This document shows positions 41,278-50,305 of a stretch of DNA of 64,000 bases, piece after piece. The notes under the pieces were generated by a model. The model was given only the letters and a program-made list of their open reading frames with translations, was not told the DNA's origin and made no database searches. The stretch spans positions 113,717-177,716 of the forward strand of contig NZ_LJTC01000009.1 in assembly GCF_001306915.1 (NCBI RefSeq). The letters are read 5' to 3'. Position 1 is the first letter of the stretch, and each line of letters opens with the position of its first letter. The position numbers and the translations under genes are program-made. Source of the DNA: Pseudoalteromonas lipolytica (lineage in GTDB: Bacteria; Pseudomonadota; Gammaproteobacteria; Enterobacterales; Alteromonadaceae).

Positions 41278-43437
41278 TGATTGTGTTTGTTGAATCAGAT
41301 TTAACAACTCTGCTGTGGCAGTTGCATCAGCTAACGCTCTATGGTGATTCGTTAAATTCAATTCAAAATGTGCCGCTAAGTTACCAAGCGAATATGACTT
41401 AAGCTTTGGAAATGCCTTTCGTGATTCAACTACAGTACATAGCTTTGGCATTTTAAAGCCTTGCCCAAGTGCACCATATTCTTTGCGAATAAAGCCGAAG
41501 TCAAAATTCACATTATGAGCAACAAATACACTGCCTTTTAATAGTGAGCGCAGTGTATCGGCAATCTCTTCAAAGCGTGGCGCATCACGTACCATAGCAA
41601 CGTTTATCCCCGTTAACTTGGTGATAAAAGCAGGAATACTGCGCTCAGGATTGATTAAACTCGCCCATTTATTGATTACTTCACCCGCTTGTAACTGCAC
41701 AACCGCTATTTCGGTAATTTTATTATTAGCTTGTACGCCGCCGGTGGTTTCTATATCCACCACACTGTAAATACGATTCGGATCATTAAACCAATTTACC
41801 GCAACGATATTTACTGCAAAGCCATGTTGTTTTAACACCTCAATACTGACAAGTTGGTTGCGTCTTAATTTGTCGCCAGGGGCTTTCACTTCCTCAAAGG
41901 TGAGTGTATCCCCCTTTAACACCATCAAGTCTGGGTAGCCATCTTTGAGCTGCTTAAAGGTTTTTGTCATTTGTAGTAAATGCGCTTTTAAATTTGCAAG
42001 CGGGCTGTGTTTTATTAATACCTCTAGCGGCTCTAACATGTCGCTGTGCCACACAAACACGCTATTGGGGGCTTCATAAAACTGCCCTGCGTTTTTGCAA
42101 ATATATTTATACAAAGCTTCATTACTAGTGAATTTGGCAAGCTTTTGCTCAATTTGTGTTTGTTGCACTGTGTAAAAACAATCAGCCAGCAACACCTTTG
42201 GATAAAGATCAAATTCATTACACGGCGGGTGCGGGGTCTCTATAAAGAGTTCTTGCCAAAACGTTAAGGTAAAGAAGCTCAACCAAAGATTATTCTCGGT
42301 AAAAAATACCGTATTACCCAGCTGTTGATAATGCTCACACACTCCTTGCTCTACATCGCCACGGTAAATATCATCAACCTCTAATTGATGCTCGGTATCA
42401 ATGAGCATTTGTGTTAGGCGTGAGCGTTGTTGCTTATTATATTTACGCTGTAAAAAGTCCTCTGCAAAATATAAAATGCCATCATCAAGCGGGTCTTGAA
42501 TAACTTGCTCAAGCTTTTGTTCAACCCAGTTTTTATCACCTTGTTTATAACGCTGACGAATTGCCAGCTCTTGCGCTTCACTACTGCCTTCACAGTGCTC
42601 AAGTAATTCAAATGCAAATGCTAAGTCATGCTCTTTAAGCTGCTTATACAAGCGGATCAGTAACTTGTTTTTGATACTCTGGGCTAATTCATCTTCACAG
42701 CTAATGGCTAAAAGCGCTTGGGCTAAATTTTGATACTGTGATTCTGAGTCACTTTCTTTGAACTGCATTCGCAGCTTATTTAATTGATAATGCGTTTGTG
42801 CTTCGGCTAGCGTTTGAAAACGAGAGATGCTCTCATTCACATCAGCTCGCACTTTTGCAATCCCTAAATCACGCATCACAAAACGATTTTGATGATTGAT
42901 ATCGCCGCCACTTAGTCGGCCACTATGTAAAAACTCAAAGTATTCATAATACTGGCAACGGCTATTGACCACGAACTGACTAAACAACGCCTCTAATTCA
43001 CTGTGGTTGCGATCAATATGCTCTTTACACAGTTGGGTCAAGCGCTGTTTACTGGCTGACTTTTTGTAATCAGGTTTAGTCGCCATTAACTCATCATTCG
43101 CTAATAAGGTTAACAGGGTTGGTTTGGTTAAATGCTCAAGCAATAGGTCTAATTCATCGCTGCTAGGATGTGCCACCAGCCCTTGCTGCTTTAGCTTAAA
43201 AATAGCACCGTGCAGGTTGGGGATCTCTTCATAATTTAATGATGATAACGCGACGATTTTTGGCTTTCGAGAATATATACGCAGCAAAGTACATAAGCTT
43301 TGCTCATCAAGCTGAAGGAGTTTTTCAAGAAATAACTGCTGCTCTTCTAAAAGCAGATGCTTGCACTGAGATTGTATAAATTCAGCAAGCTCAAAGAAGT
43401 GACTTAAATAATATTTTGCTGGTAATTGTGTTTTCAT
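41263..43437 (-). CDS. FAN1-type VRR-NUC nuclease fused to DnaQ-like 3'-5' exonuclease
   Basis: Protein of 724 residues. The first 400 are helical and match the N-terminal and TPR-like parts of FAN1 (ALSSLNYEEIPNLHGAIFKLKQQGLVAH near residue 70). The VRR-NUC domain follows (about 430-545), with the PD-(D/E)xK site in YPDLMVL and FEEVKAPGDKLRRNQ. From residue 557 to the end there is a complete DEDDh exonuclease: D561 and E563 (VVDIETTGG), D646 (AHNVNFDFG), and H699 and D704 (HHRALADATAT). FAN1 nucleases act on flaps and interstrand crosslinks; a proofreading-type exonuclease in the same chain could trim the products. Known bacterial FAN1 proteins are usually shorter. The ATG at 43437 gives MKTQLP; a GTG five codons upstream is possible. 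Confidence 0.88.
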   Translation of the reverse strand: MKTQLPAKYYLSHFFELAEFIQSQCKHLLLEEQQLFLEKLLQLDEQSLCTLLRIYSRKPKIVALSSLNYEEIPNLHGAIFKLKQQGLVAHPSSDELDLLLEHLTKPTLLTLLANDELMATKPDYKKSASKQRLTQLCKEHIDRNHSELEALFSQFVVNSRCQYYEYFEFLHSGRLSGGDINHQNRFVMRDLGIAKVRADVNESISRFQTLAEAQTHYQLNKLRMQFKESDSESQYQNLAQALLAISCEDELAQSIKNKLLIRLYKQLKEHDLAFAFELLEHCEGSSEAQELAIRQRYKQGDKNWVEQKLEQVIQDPLDDGILYFAEDFLQRKYNKQQRSRLTQMLIDTEHQLEVDDIYRGDVEQGVCEHYQQLGNTVFFTENNLWLSFFTLTFWQELFIETPHPPCNEFDLYPKVLLADCFYTVQQTQIEQKLAKFTSNEALYKYICKNAGQFYEAPNSVFVWHSDMLEPLEVLIKHSPLANLKAHLLQMTKTFKQLKDGYPDLMVLKGDTLTFEEVKAPGDKLRRNQLVSIEVLKQHGFAVNIVAVNWFNDPNRIYSVVDIETTGGVQANNKITEIAVVQLQAGEVINKWASLINPERSIPAFITKLTGINVAMVRDAPRFEEIADTLRSLLKGSVFVAHNVNFDFGFIRKEYGALGQGFKMPKLCTVVESRKAFPKLKSYSLGNLAAHFELNLTNHHRALADATATAELLNLIQQTQSKKAS

Positions 43438-43503
43438 AGCCAAACCCGACACTGTATATAAACACAGTATCAGGTATTAGCTAATTGATTTCAATGTTTG
43501 CGG

Positions 43504-43692
43504 TTATTTAACTTTTAAAATACCCACAATTGCGCAAATTGCGCCCCCGACCATACCGAGCCAAGCTTCAATTGGTGTATCACCACTAAAAGTACGGCTA
43601 ATTTGCGCACTTGCAGAGTCATACACGTTATATCCCCATACGGCTAGCGCCACACCAATAACGATTAAAGCAATACCTATAATTTTTCCCAT
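43504..43692 (-). CDS. DUF3185 small membrane protein
   Basis: Peptide of 62 residues with two membrane helices (IIGIALIVIGVALAVWGYNVYDSA and EAWLGMVGGAICAIVGILKV) separated by a short loop, the DUF3185 pattern. AAGGAAC lies about 8 nt before the ATG at 43692. Function unknown. Confidence 0.82.
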   Translation of the reverse strand: MGKIIGIALIVIGVALAVWGYNVYDSASAQISRTFSGDTPIEAWLGMVGGAICAIVGILKVK

Positions 43693-43767
43693 CGTGTTGT
43701 TCCTTATTGTTATTAATTTCTTTTTGATAACGTCAGTGTTGCACACATATTAAACGCCTGCAAAGCC

Positions 43768-45177
43768 TTAAGAAATAATCAAACTAAAGGTTATGTTTTG
43801 CCCACTTAACGACACCTGAAGTTCAGCATCAATTGCTTTACTTAACGATTTGGCAATAGATAAGCCTAACCCAAAGTTATCATTAGAGGTTCTGGCACTG
43901 TCTTTTTGCCAGAGTGGATCAAATAACTGGCTCAAATCGTCTTCTGTTAATGGGACTTTTAATTCATTTGTAACAGAGAGATACAACTTATCATCTTTAC
44001 TCAATAGCGTGCTTACAGTCACGATGCTCTCATCGGGGCTGTATTGTTTTGCGTTATTTACAAGATTGGTGATAATTGATTCAAGGGCAAATAAGTTACT
44101 GACAACGGCAGGAATATCATCTTGAAACTCAAACTTAACCCGCTCTAAATCACACTTTTCTAAGGTGCGCAAAATAACCTGATTTAAATCACATGCATCT
44201 TGCTTTGGGAGTGCTTCATCACTGTACTTATGCAGTAGTAATAAGTTCGACACAATACTCTTTAAGCGCTGGCTAATTTTTAGCACTTCGGGTTTAAAGT
44301 CTTCCTCAAGCTCTTTTTCATTTGGGAAACGAATGGCCACTTCAGCCATATTTATAAGCTCAGCAATCGGCGTTTTTAACTCATGAGCAATATCTGAGGT
44401 TAAGCGTTTTTCTCGAAAATAAAGCTGGCGGTTTTCTTGGATAAAAGCATTTAAGCTATCAACAATGGGTTGCAACTCTTTGACAGGTTCTTCTATCGCG
44501 ATTACAGCATTTTTATCTGCAATACTCAGCTGGCTAATATCCCGGTTTAGTTTATTCAGCGGCGCTAGAGAACTGTCGACTGATTTACGCACAAATAGAC
44601 GAATGAATACAATTACCGACACAGTAGAAACAACAAAAATAACGTCGATTAGCCATAAAACAAAATCAACTTCTTCTGATGAAGCCGCATAAGCTAACGT
44701 GATGGGTTGTTGCAAAGAGGTGTTAACACCTTCAGTGAGGTCTTCATCATCATCTAGGTCTAAAGGCGGTATAAAGCGAGTATAAATAACTCGACCATTT
44801 CGACCATCAGGTAACTCGATATTGATGATTTTTGTCTCGCCCAGTTTAATTTTTTCTGAAGGTAAGCTCTTTTGTGAGAAAAGATCCAAACTTTCTGAAC
44901 GCGCGAACACGCCAGACTGCGACCAAAGTTGAAAATACTCAGTTTCTGTATTGCCAGAAAACTCAGGCATAAACAGCCCTGAAAAATCAAAATCAATTCC
45001 TTCTTCGTCAATATCAATCAATGACATAAGCATACCGGCTTTGGATTTCATGCCACGATTAAATTCGTTATCAATCCAACTATCAACGGCGATATCAGTA
45101 GCAACTAAAATACTTAGTACCAGTCCAGTTATAGTAATCGATAATGTGGTTACTAACCTACTGCGAATTGACTTCAT
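43768..45177 (-). CDS. Sensor histidine kinase (PmrB/PhoQ-like)
   Basis: Membrane sensor of 469 residues. The first membrane helix is at about 10-30; a periplasmic domain (31-170) follows; the second helix is at about 173-197; then a HAMP-like segment, HisKA with H265 in SDIAHELKTPIAE, and HATPase (NLVNNAKQYSPDES, FGLGLSIAKSL). The periplasmic domain is strongly acidic, with two clusters: DIDEEGIDFDFSG at 55-67 and LDLDDDEDLTEG at 139-150. Acidic patches of this kind bind divalent cations or cationic peptides in PhoQ and PmrB. It overlaps the response regulator gene by one base. It probably controls the divergent EptA operon. Confidence 0.9.
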   Translation of the reverse strand: MKSIRSRLVTTLSITITGLVLSILVATDIAVDSWIDNEFNRGMKSKAGMLMSLIDIDEEGIDFDFSGLFMPEFSGNTETEYFQLWSQSGVFARSESLDLFSQKSLPSEKIKLGETKIINIELPDGRNGRVIYTRFIPPLDLDDDEDLTEGVNTSLQQPITLAYAASSEEVDFVLWLIDVIFVVSTVSVIVFIRLFVRKSVDSSLAPLNKLNRDISQLSIADKNAVIAIEEPVKELQPIVDSLNAFIQENRQLYFREKRLTSDIAHELKTPIAELINMAEVAIRFPNEKELEEDFKPEVLKISQRLKSIVSNLLLLHKYSDEALPKQDACDLNQVILRTLEKCDLERVKFEFQDDIPAVVSNLFALESIITNLVNNAKQYSPDESIVTVSTLLSKDDKLYLSVTNELKVPLTEDDLSQLFDPLWQKDSARTSNDNFGLGLSIAKSLSKAIDAELQVSLSGQNITFSLIIS

Positions 45178-45851
45178 TATTTTCCTTGAATGATATAACC
45201 AAAACCACGCTTAGTTTGAATAGGTAGTTCACTACCTGCTGCCCTCACCTTTTTACGCGCTGAGGATAAATGCGCTTCAATAGAGTTTTTTGAAACTAGG
45301 TCATATTGCCCTGCAATATAAGTACTTAACTTTTCAGCAGTGATCACTTTATTTTGGTTACTAAATAAACACTCGACTATTTTATATTCGTTGGGGGTTA
45401 AATCGATTACAGTCTCATCAACTTGCAAGAGTTTTAATTGTAAATTTAAAGCCAAGTTATCAATATAGATCACATCGCTAATTGTTTTCAGGCCGCCTCG
45501 ACGCATTAAATTTAATAACCTTGCGTGCAGCTCATCAAACGAAAATGGCTTGGTCAGGTAATCATCGGCCCCGGTGAGTAACCCTTTCACTCTATCTTCT
45601 GGTTCTTGCTTGGCAGATAAAATTAGCACACGCACATCAAGCTGTTTTGCTCTTATGGTTTGTAATAACGTAATACCATCAATACTGGGTAACATAATAT
45701 CGAGTATGATTAATTCGTACTCACCTGTCATTGCCATACTCAAACCTTCAGCACCATCGCCGGTTTCATCAATAGTAAAACCTAGGTTCTCAAGGCCAAT
45801 TCGTAGACTACGTCTTAATGACACCGAGTCTTCTATAATCAACAATTTCAT
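45177..45851 (-). CDS. OmpR/PhoB-family response regulator (PmrA/QseB-like)
   Basis: Response regulator of 224 residues. The receiver domain has the acidic pair E7-D8, phospho-acceptor D51 (LIILDIMLPSIDG), and K in LTKPFSFDEL; the winged-helix domain is at about 125-222 (DLTPNEYKIVECLFSNQNKVITAEKL, KNSIEAHLSSARKKVRAAG). It is divergent from the LTA-synthase-like/eptA/dgkA operon. A direct repeat CTTAAG-N5-CTTAAG, the form recognised by PmrA, lies 55-71 bp before its own start, so it probably regulates both units. Confidence 0.92.
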   Translation of the reverse strand: MKLLIIEDSVSLRRSLRIGLENLGFTIDETGDGAEGLSMAMTGEYELIILDIMLPSIDGITLLQTIRAKQLDVRVLILSAKQEPEDRVKGLLTGADDYLTKPFSFDELHARLLNLMRRGGLKTISDVIYIDNLALNLQLKLLQVDETVIDLTPNEYKIVECLFSNQNKVITAEKLSTYIAGQYDLVSKNSIEAHLSSARKKVRAAGSELPIQTKRGFGYIIQGK

Positions 45852-45905
45852 AAGTTACTCATTTAGGTAAAAACCGCTTTAGCGTCATCAGGTTACGCTT
45901 TTAAT

Positions 45906-45922
45906 CTTAAGGTTCACTTAAG
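45906..45922. promoter_or_regulatory. PmrA-type box CTTAAG-N5-CTTAAG
   Basis: Two perfect CTTAAG hexamers separated by five bases lie between the divergent regulator and the EptA operon. This matches the PmrA/QseB-type direct repeat (about 11-bp period). Confidence 0.75.
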
Positions 45923-45952
45923 ATTTACTGAAGTTTTTCTAGTTTAGAAAAT

Positions 45953-45980
45953 ATTAAGATTACCATCAGGGTTTCTTAAG
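45953..45980 (+). promoter_or_regulatory. Second pair of TTAAG half-sites near the eptA-operon promoter
   Basis: ATTAAG (45953-45958) and CTTAAG (45975-45980) are spaced 22 bp apart, two turns of the same phasing. The downstream hexamer lies about where the -35 would be for a TAGTAT-like -10 near 45990. Confidence 0.5.
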
Positions 45981-46026
45981 TTTCGACTCCTAGTATTGCC
46001 GTAGTTTCGATTAAGTAAGTACGACT

Positions 46027-47970
46027 ATGACAGCAAAACTCTCTGTTTTAAAACCTTTGTTCCGTTTTTCATTAATTTTAATGTCAGTTTTTATACTGTC
46101 GAGAATAGCCTTGCTTGTATGGCAACACCAAAGGTTAGCTGATGGCGATTGCCTTGCCGTTTTATTTGGCGGCTTAAGAGTCGACTTAAGTAGTTTAGGC
46201 TACTTGTCAGCCTTGGCTGTTTTGATGTTACTCGCTGATCTGCTTGTGCGCAGAAAAACCGCTTTTTTTCAGCATGTTTTTACTCTTTATAGCAGCATAG
46301 TTGTGACTTTAATCGTGGTTGTAGAGGCTTCGACTCCCGCGTTTATTACCCAATACGATGTACGACCAAATCGTTTATTTGTTGAATACCTAGACTATCC
46401 TCAAGAAGTCTTTTCTATGCTATTACATGGCCACCTGTTTGCCATGATAAGCACTTTAATTATTGCAACGCTTAGCTGTGTGTTTGCGTATCGTTATATT
46501 AATGCTGCATTTAGCAAACAGCAAAATGCTAAAACGGTTAGCCAAGTGGTGATACTCGTTACGACTTTATTAGTTTGCTTAATTAGCGCAAGAGGCACTG
46601 TAAGCCATCGCCCGTTAAACCCTGCATTAGTGTACTTTTCAAGTGACTCACTAGTTAACTCCTTAGCCCTTAATTCAACTTACAGTGTCGCCTTTGCTAT
46701 TAAGAATATGGGCAATGAAAAAAATGCCAGTAGTTTATACGGTACTATGCCACGTGATGAGATTTTACAAACAGTAAAGCAAGCAGCCTATAAACAGCAG
46801 TTTATCACTGAGAGTATTCCTACCCTTGCCAACAACACACCTTTTAGCACAGGCAAACAAAAGAATTTAGTGATCATTTTAGAAGAAAGCTTAGGCGCAC
46901 GCTTTGTCGGCGAACTAGGTGGCATTGGAGTGACTCCTGAACTAGATAAACTTTATCAACAAGGCTGGGGGTTTGATAACTTATATGCCACTGGCACACG
47001 CTCTGTTCGAGGGATTGAAGCGGTAACAACCGGATTTACCCCGTCACCTTCACGCTCGGTGGTCAAACTTTCTAAATCTCAGCGTAACTTTTTCTCACTT
47101 GCTGATGTATTAAGCCGCACCGGCTATACCACCCAGTTTATTTACGGCGGTGAAAGTCATTTCGATAATATGAAAAGCTTTTTCTTAGGGAATGGCTTTA
47201 GCGATATTGTCGATATTAATGACATACAAAACCCTGAGTTTATTTCGTCGTGGGGAGCAAGCGACGAAGACTTGTTTAATCAAGCTGATATAGAGCTAAG
47301 CGAGCTAAATAAATCAGGCAAACCATTTTTCAGCCTTGTGTTTACCTCAAGTAACCACGACCCATTCGATATTCCAGAAGGTAAAGTAACACTGCCTGAA
47401 GGCCACGACCCAGAAAACTACAAACGCGACCTAGCAATCAAATATGCTGACTATGCACTCGGTAAATTCATCGCAAAAGCAAAAACGCAAGATTACTGGC
47501 AAGACACGGTATTTTTAGTGGTTGCAGATCATGATGTGCGCGTGTTTGGTTCAGAGCCTGTGCCGCTTAAATCATTCCATATCCCTGCTGTGATCCTAAA
47601 TAGTGATATGGATGCAAAGCGCGATACTCGCTTAGTCAGCCAAATTGATTTACCTGTTACTTTGTTGTCGTTATTAGGCGTTGAGCAAGCAACCCCTATG
47701 CTTGGTTATGATTTAACGAAACAATACCCTGTAGAGCGCGCCATGATGCAGTACTACGACAACTTTGCTTACGTAGAAAATGGTCAAGCCGTGATCCTGA
47801 TGCCAAACCAAAAAGTGAGCTATTGGCGCTATGACCCTACAAGTAAAACCCAAGTTGCCATCGATAACACAGGTAGCAGCGTTGGGCTTGCCAAAAAAGC
47901 CTTAGCGCACGTCTTATTTAGCAATTTAGCTTATACCGAACAGTTGTATCGCTTACCAAATAAATCGTAG
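46027..47970 (+). CDS. LTA-synthase-family sulfatase-fold transferase
   Basis: Membrane protein of 647 residues. Five membrane helices occupy about the first 190 residues. The extracytoplasmic alkaline-phosphatase/sulfatase-fold domain starts near 275: NLVIILEESLGARFVGELGG (metal ligand), YATGTRSVRGIEAVTTGF (nucleophile region), FSLVFTSSNHDPFDIP and FLVVADHDVRVFG (metal ligands). The family includes lipoteichoic acid synthases and phosphoglycerol transferases acting on phosphatidylglycerol. Its substrate in a Gram-negative may be a periplasmic glycan or LPS. First gene of the operon with eptA and dgkA; those neighbours and the PmrA box suggest envelope modification. Confidence 0.88.
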   Translation: MTAKLSVLKPLFRFSLILMSVFILSRIALLVWQHQRLADGDCLAVLFGGLRVDLSSLGYLSALAVLMLLADLLVRRKTAFFQHVFTLYSSIVVTLIVVVEASTPAFITQYDVRPNRLFVEYLDYPQEVFSMLLHGHLFAMISTLIIATLSCVFAYRYINAAFSKQQNAKTVSQVVILVTTLLVCLISARGTVSHRPLNPALVYFSSDSLVNSLALNSTYSVAFAIKNMGNEKNASSLYGTMPRDEILQTVKQAAYKQQFITESIPTLANNTPFSTGKQKNLVIILEESLGARFVGELGGIGVTPELDKLYQQGWGFDNLYATGTRSVRGIEAVTTGFTPSPSRSVVKLSKSQRNFFSLADVLSRTGYTTQFIYGGESHFDNMKSFFLGNGFSDIVDINDIQNPEFISSWGASDEDLFNQADIELSELNKSGKPFFSLVFTSSNHDPFDIPEGKVTLPEGHDPENYKRDLAIKYADYALGKFIAKAKTQDYWQDTVFLVVADHDVRVFGSEPVPLKSFHIPAVILNSDMDAKRDTRLVSQIDLPVTLLSLLGVEQATPMLGYDLTKQYPVERAMMQYYDNFAYVENGQAVILMPNQKVSYWRYDPTSKTQVAIDNTGSSVGLAKKALAHVLFSNLAYTEQLYRLPNKS

Positions 47971-47985
47971 CGATAAGGAATCATT

Positions 47986-49611
47986 ATGAGCATGCAAATT
48001 AAACAACTCTTTACTCAAAAATGGCACGTTAGCTACAGCCAATTTGTCTGGCTGGTGTCGTTGTACTTGGTTATTGCATTTAATGGCCTGTTTTTATGTA
48101 ACATGCTTGAAGTAGCCAGCAAACCTGAACATGTCAATTGGTTATTTATAGCAAGCGTGCCGTTTTTCTTATTAGCACTGACGGCAATGGTGTTAAGTTG
48201 GTTATCGTTAATCACCTTCGTAAAACCCGTGCTTTTAACAAGCATCGTGGTTTCATCATTGTTGTTTTATGCAACCTTAAATTACGGTGTTATCTTTGAT
48301 AAAAGCATGCTGCAAAATATCTTAGAGACAAATACAGGCGAGGCATTTTCATATCTTAATGTACAAGTTATCGCTTTTATTGCTGTGCTAGGGGTACTGC
48401 CTGCTTACTTGTTTTCTCGCTTTAAAATTTCCGGAAACTTTCGTGTTCGTCTTAAAAGCTTTGCGCTTCTTAACGTTACAGCGTTTATTGCTGTAACTGT
48501 TATTGCCGTTCCTTTTTATAAAGATTACGCCTCTGTAGGGCGTAATAATCGTCAATTAACCAGCTACATTACCCCCTTTGCATTTTATACTGCGGGCTAT
48601 AAGTACCTGCGCGATAATTATTTTTATCCACCTTTACCATTTAAAGTCTTAGATAAAACACCGCACCTATTAGCTAAGCAACAAAGTTCACTGACGATTA
48701 TGGTGGTAGGCGAAACTGCACGCGCAGCAAACTTTTCACTGCAAGGTTACGACAAGCCGACTAATCAATATACCCCTAAACTTGGCGTTAAATATTTCAG
48801 TGATGTTAGTTCATGTGGCACCGCAACGGCCATTTCAGTACCTTGCATGTTCTCGCGCTTAGACCGCAATCACTATGATTCGCGCATCGCGCAAAGCCAA
48901 GAAAATGCCCTAGATATCATTCAACGAAGTGGTGTAGAAGTAACGTGGATTGATAACAATAGCAGCTGTAAAGGGGTTTGCGCACGAGTAAACTCACAAA
49001 CGGTAGAACCCACAAAGAGCAATCCACTTTGTGACGGACGTTATTGTTTTGATGAAGTATTGGTTGAAGCATTAGCTGCAAAGCTTGCCAAGAGTCATGC
49101 GAAGCACCAACTAGTGGTATTACATATGATTGGCTCACATGGACCAACTTACTATCGCCGCTATCCAGAAAAATACACTAAATTTTTGCCGGACTGCCCA
49201 CGTAGCGATATTCAAAATTGTAGCACTGAGCAACTGACAAACACGTATGACAATACCATTGCTTATACCGACCTAGTGCTGAGTAAGCTTATTAAATTAC
49301 TGCAAAACAGTCCGGCGGATGACAAAGCTCTGCTGTATGTTTCTGATCATGGTGAATCACTGGGTGAAAAAGGCTTGTACTTACATGGCTTCCCATATGC
49401 ATTAGCGCCTAAAGAGCAAACCCATGTGCCTATGCTATTTTGGAGTAATAAACTGGCCAATACCCGCTTTAATCAATGTATCGAACAATTGCGTAACCAT
49501 GCTTTTTCACACGATAACATTTTTGACACCCTACTTGGCTTAACTCATATACAAAGCACTGAATATCGCCCAGAGCAAGATATTTTTAATACTTGCTCAA
49601 CACAAAGCTAA
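47986..49611 (+). CDS. eptA: Phosphoethanolamine-lipid A transferase EptA (MCR-type family)
   Basis: Inner-membrane enzyme of 541 residues that transfers phosphoethanolamine from phosphatidylethanolamine to lipid A phosphate, lowering negative charge. Five membrane helices occupy residues about 18-180. The periplasmic domain holds E243 (MVVGETARAANFS) and the nucleophile T281 (SCGTATAISVPC), with zinc ligands in SDHGESLG and LHGFPYALAPKEQTHVP. Six or more cysteines lie at the positions of MCR disulfides (SSCGT, VPCMF, SSCKGVC, CDGRYC, CPRSD, QNCS). AAGGAATCATT precedes the ATG 16 bp after the previous gene. Chromosomal genes of this type in marine bacteria are relatives of mobile colistin resistance genes; no mobile element flanks this one. 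Confidence 0.92.
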   Translation: MSMQIKQLFTQKWHVSYSQFVWLVSLYLVIAFNGLFLCNMLEVASKPEHVNWLFIASVPFFLLALTAMVLSWLSLITFVKPVLLTSIVVSSLLFYATLNYGVIFDKSMLQNILETNTGEAFSYLNVQVIAFIAVLGVLPAYLFSRFKISGNFRVRLKSFALLNVTAFIAVTVIAVPFYKDYASVGRNNRQLTSYITPFAFYTAGYKYLRDNYFYPPLPFKVLDKTPHLLAKQQSSLTIMVVGETARAANFSLQGYDKPTNQYTPKLGVKYFSDVSSCGTATAISVPCMFSRLDRNHYDSRIAQSQENALDIIQRSGVEVTWIDNNSSCKGVCARVNSQTVEPTKSNPLCDGRYCFDEVLVEALAAKLAKSHAKHQLVVLHMIGSHGPTYYRRYPEKYTKFLPDCPRSDIQNCSTEQLTNTYDNTIAYTDLVLSKLIKLLQNSPADDKALLYVSDHGESLGEKGLYLHGFPYALAPKEQTHVPMLFWSNKLANTRFNQCIEQLRNHAFSHDNIFDTLLGLTHIQSTEYRPEQDIFNTCSTQS

Positions 49612-49631
49612 CGAAATAGAGATTTCAAACT

Positions 49632-50012
49632 ATGCAATTTGATAGCACTAACAAACCCATTGGCATTAAACGTATCCTCCTCGCATTCAAAAACTCCCAA
49701 CGAGCATTCACGTGGTTGGCAAAGCATGAGTCTGCTTTTAAACAAGAGCTGATACTGTTGGTCCTTGCCATAGCAGTGGTTTTTGTCTGGCAGATCAGCC
49801 TGTATGAGAAAATAATGCTGCTTGTATCAGTGCTATTTGTGATGTTTGCTGAAGTCGTCAATACGGCAATTGAAGCCGCCATAGACCGAATAGGCCTTGA
49901 AATTCATCCATTATCAGGCCTAGCTAAAGACTTAGGATCCGCAGCCGTACTGATTGCTCTAACAATTTGTGTGTTGGTCTGGGGCGGCGTGTTTATTAAT
50001 AACCTAAGTTAG
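49632..50012 (+). CDS. dgkA: Diacylglycerol kinase DgkA
   Basis: Small integral membrane kinase of 126 residues that phosphorylates diacylglycerol to phosphatidic acid. It has three helices and the DgkA signature EVVNTAIEAAIDRIG followed by HPLSGLAKDLGSAAVLIAL. EptA and LTA-synthase-type enzymes leave diacylglycerol in the membrane, so co-expression with DgkA recycles that by-product; the 20-bp spacing from eptA supports one operon. Its stop overlaps the convergent gene by four bases. Confidence 0.94.
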   Translation: MQFDSTNKPIGIKRILLAFKNSQRAFTWLAKHESAFKQELILLVLAIAVVFVWQISLYEKIMLLVSVLFVMFAEVVNTAIEAAIDRIGLEIHPLSGLAKDLGSAAVLIALTICVLVWGGVFINNLS

Positions 50013-50242
50013 CTTACTTTTTTATCATCAGGGGTGTCATTACAAAGTGCACAGTGGCGCCCTTTTGATGAATGATATAAACGGGTTGCAATAAAAATGG
50101 CTGTGGCAATAAAAGACCAAAGTAGCGCAAAACCTAACGCGCTGAGTGTCTCGTGACCTTTTAAAATTTCTATCATAAATAATAAAATAGACACCAGCGT
50201 AAAAACTTTAGCGGCTCTGATCACCCAAAATTTTGTACCCAT
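50009..50242 (-). CDS. Small hypothetical membrane protein with CxxC
   Basis: Protein of 77 residues not recognised. Two membrane helices (AAKVFTLVSILLFMIEILKG, LGFALLWSFIATAIFIATRLY) are followed by a soluble tail with a CALC pair (HCALCNDTPDD) that could bind a metal or be redox active. A good ribosome binding site GGAG lies 10 nt before the ATG. It is convergent with dgkA, overlapping by four bases. Confidence 0.7.
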   Translation of the reverse strand: MGTKFWVIRAAKVFTLVSILLFMIEILKGHETLSALGFALLWSFIATAIFIATRLYHSSKGRHCALCNDTPDDKKVS

Positions 50243-50305
50243 AACTTACTCCTTTAGAAAAACTCCTTTGGAAGAATAAGTGTAGTGCAAAATAAGAGGA
50301 ACATA

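Noticed and set aside
43504..43746. 80-residue version of the DUF3185 protein
   Set aside because: The extension lacks a ribosome binding site; the ATG at 43692 has AAGGAAC upstream and matches the family.
47986..49611. Mobile colistin-resistance gene (acquired mcr)
   Set aside because: The gene is in a native-looking operon with its own two-component system, with no insertion sequence or composition change around it; only family kinship to MCR is claimed.
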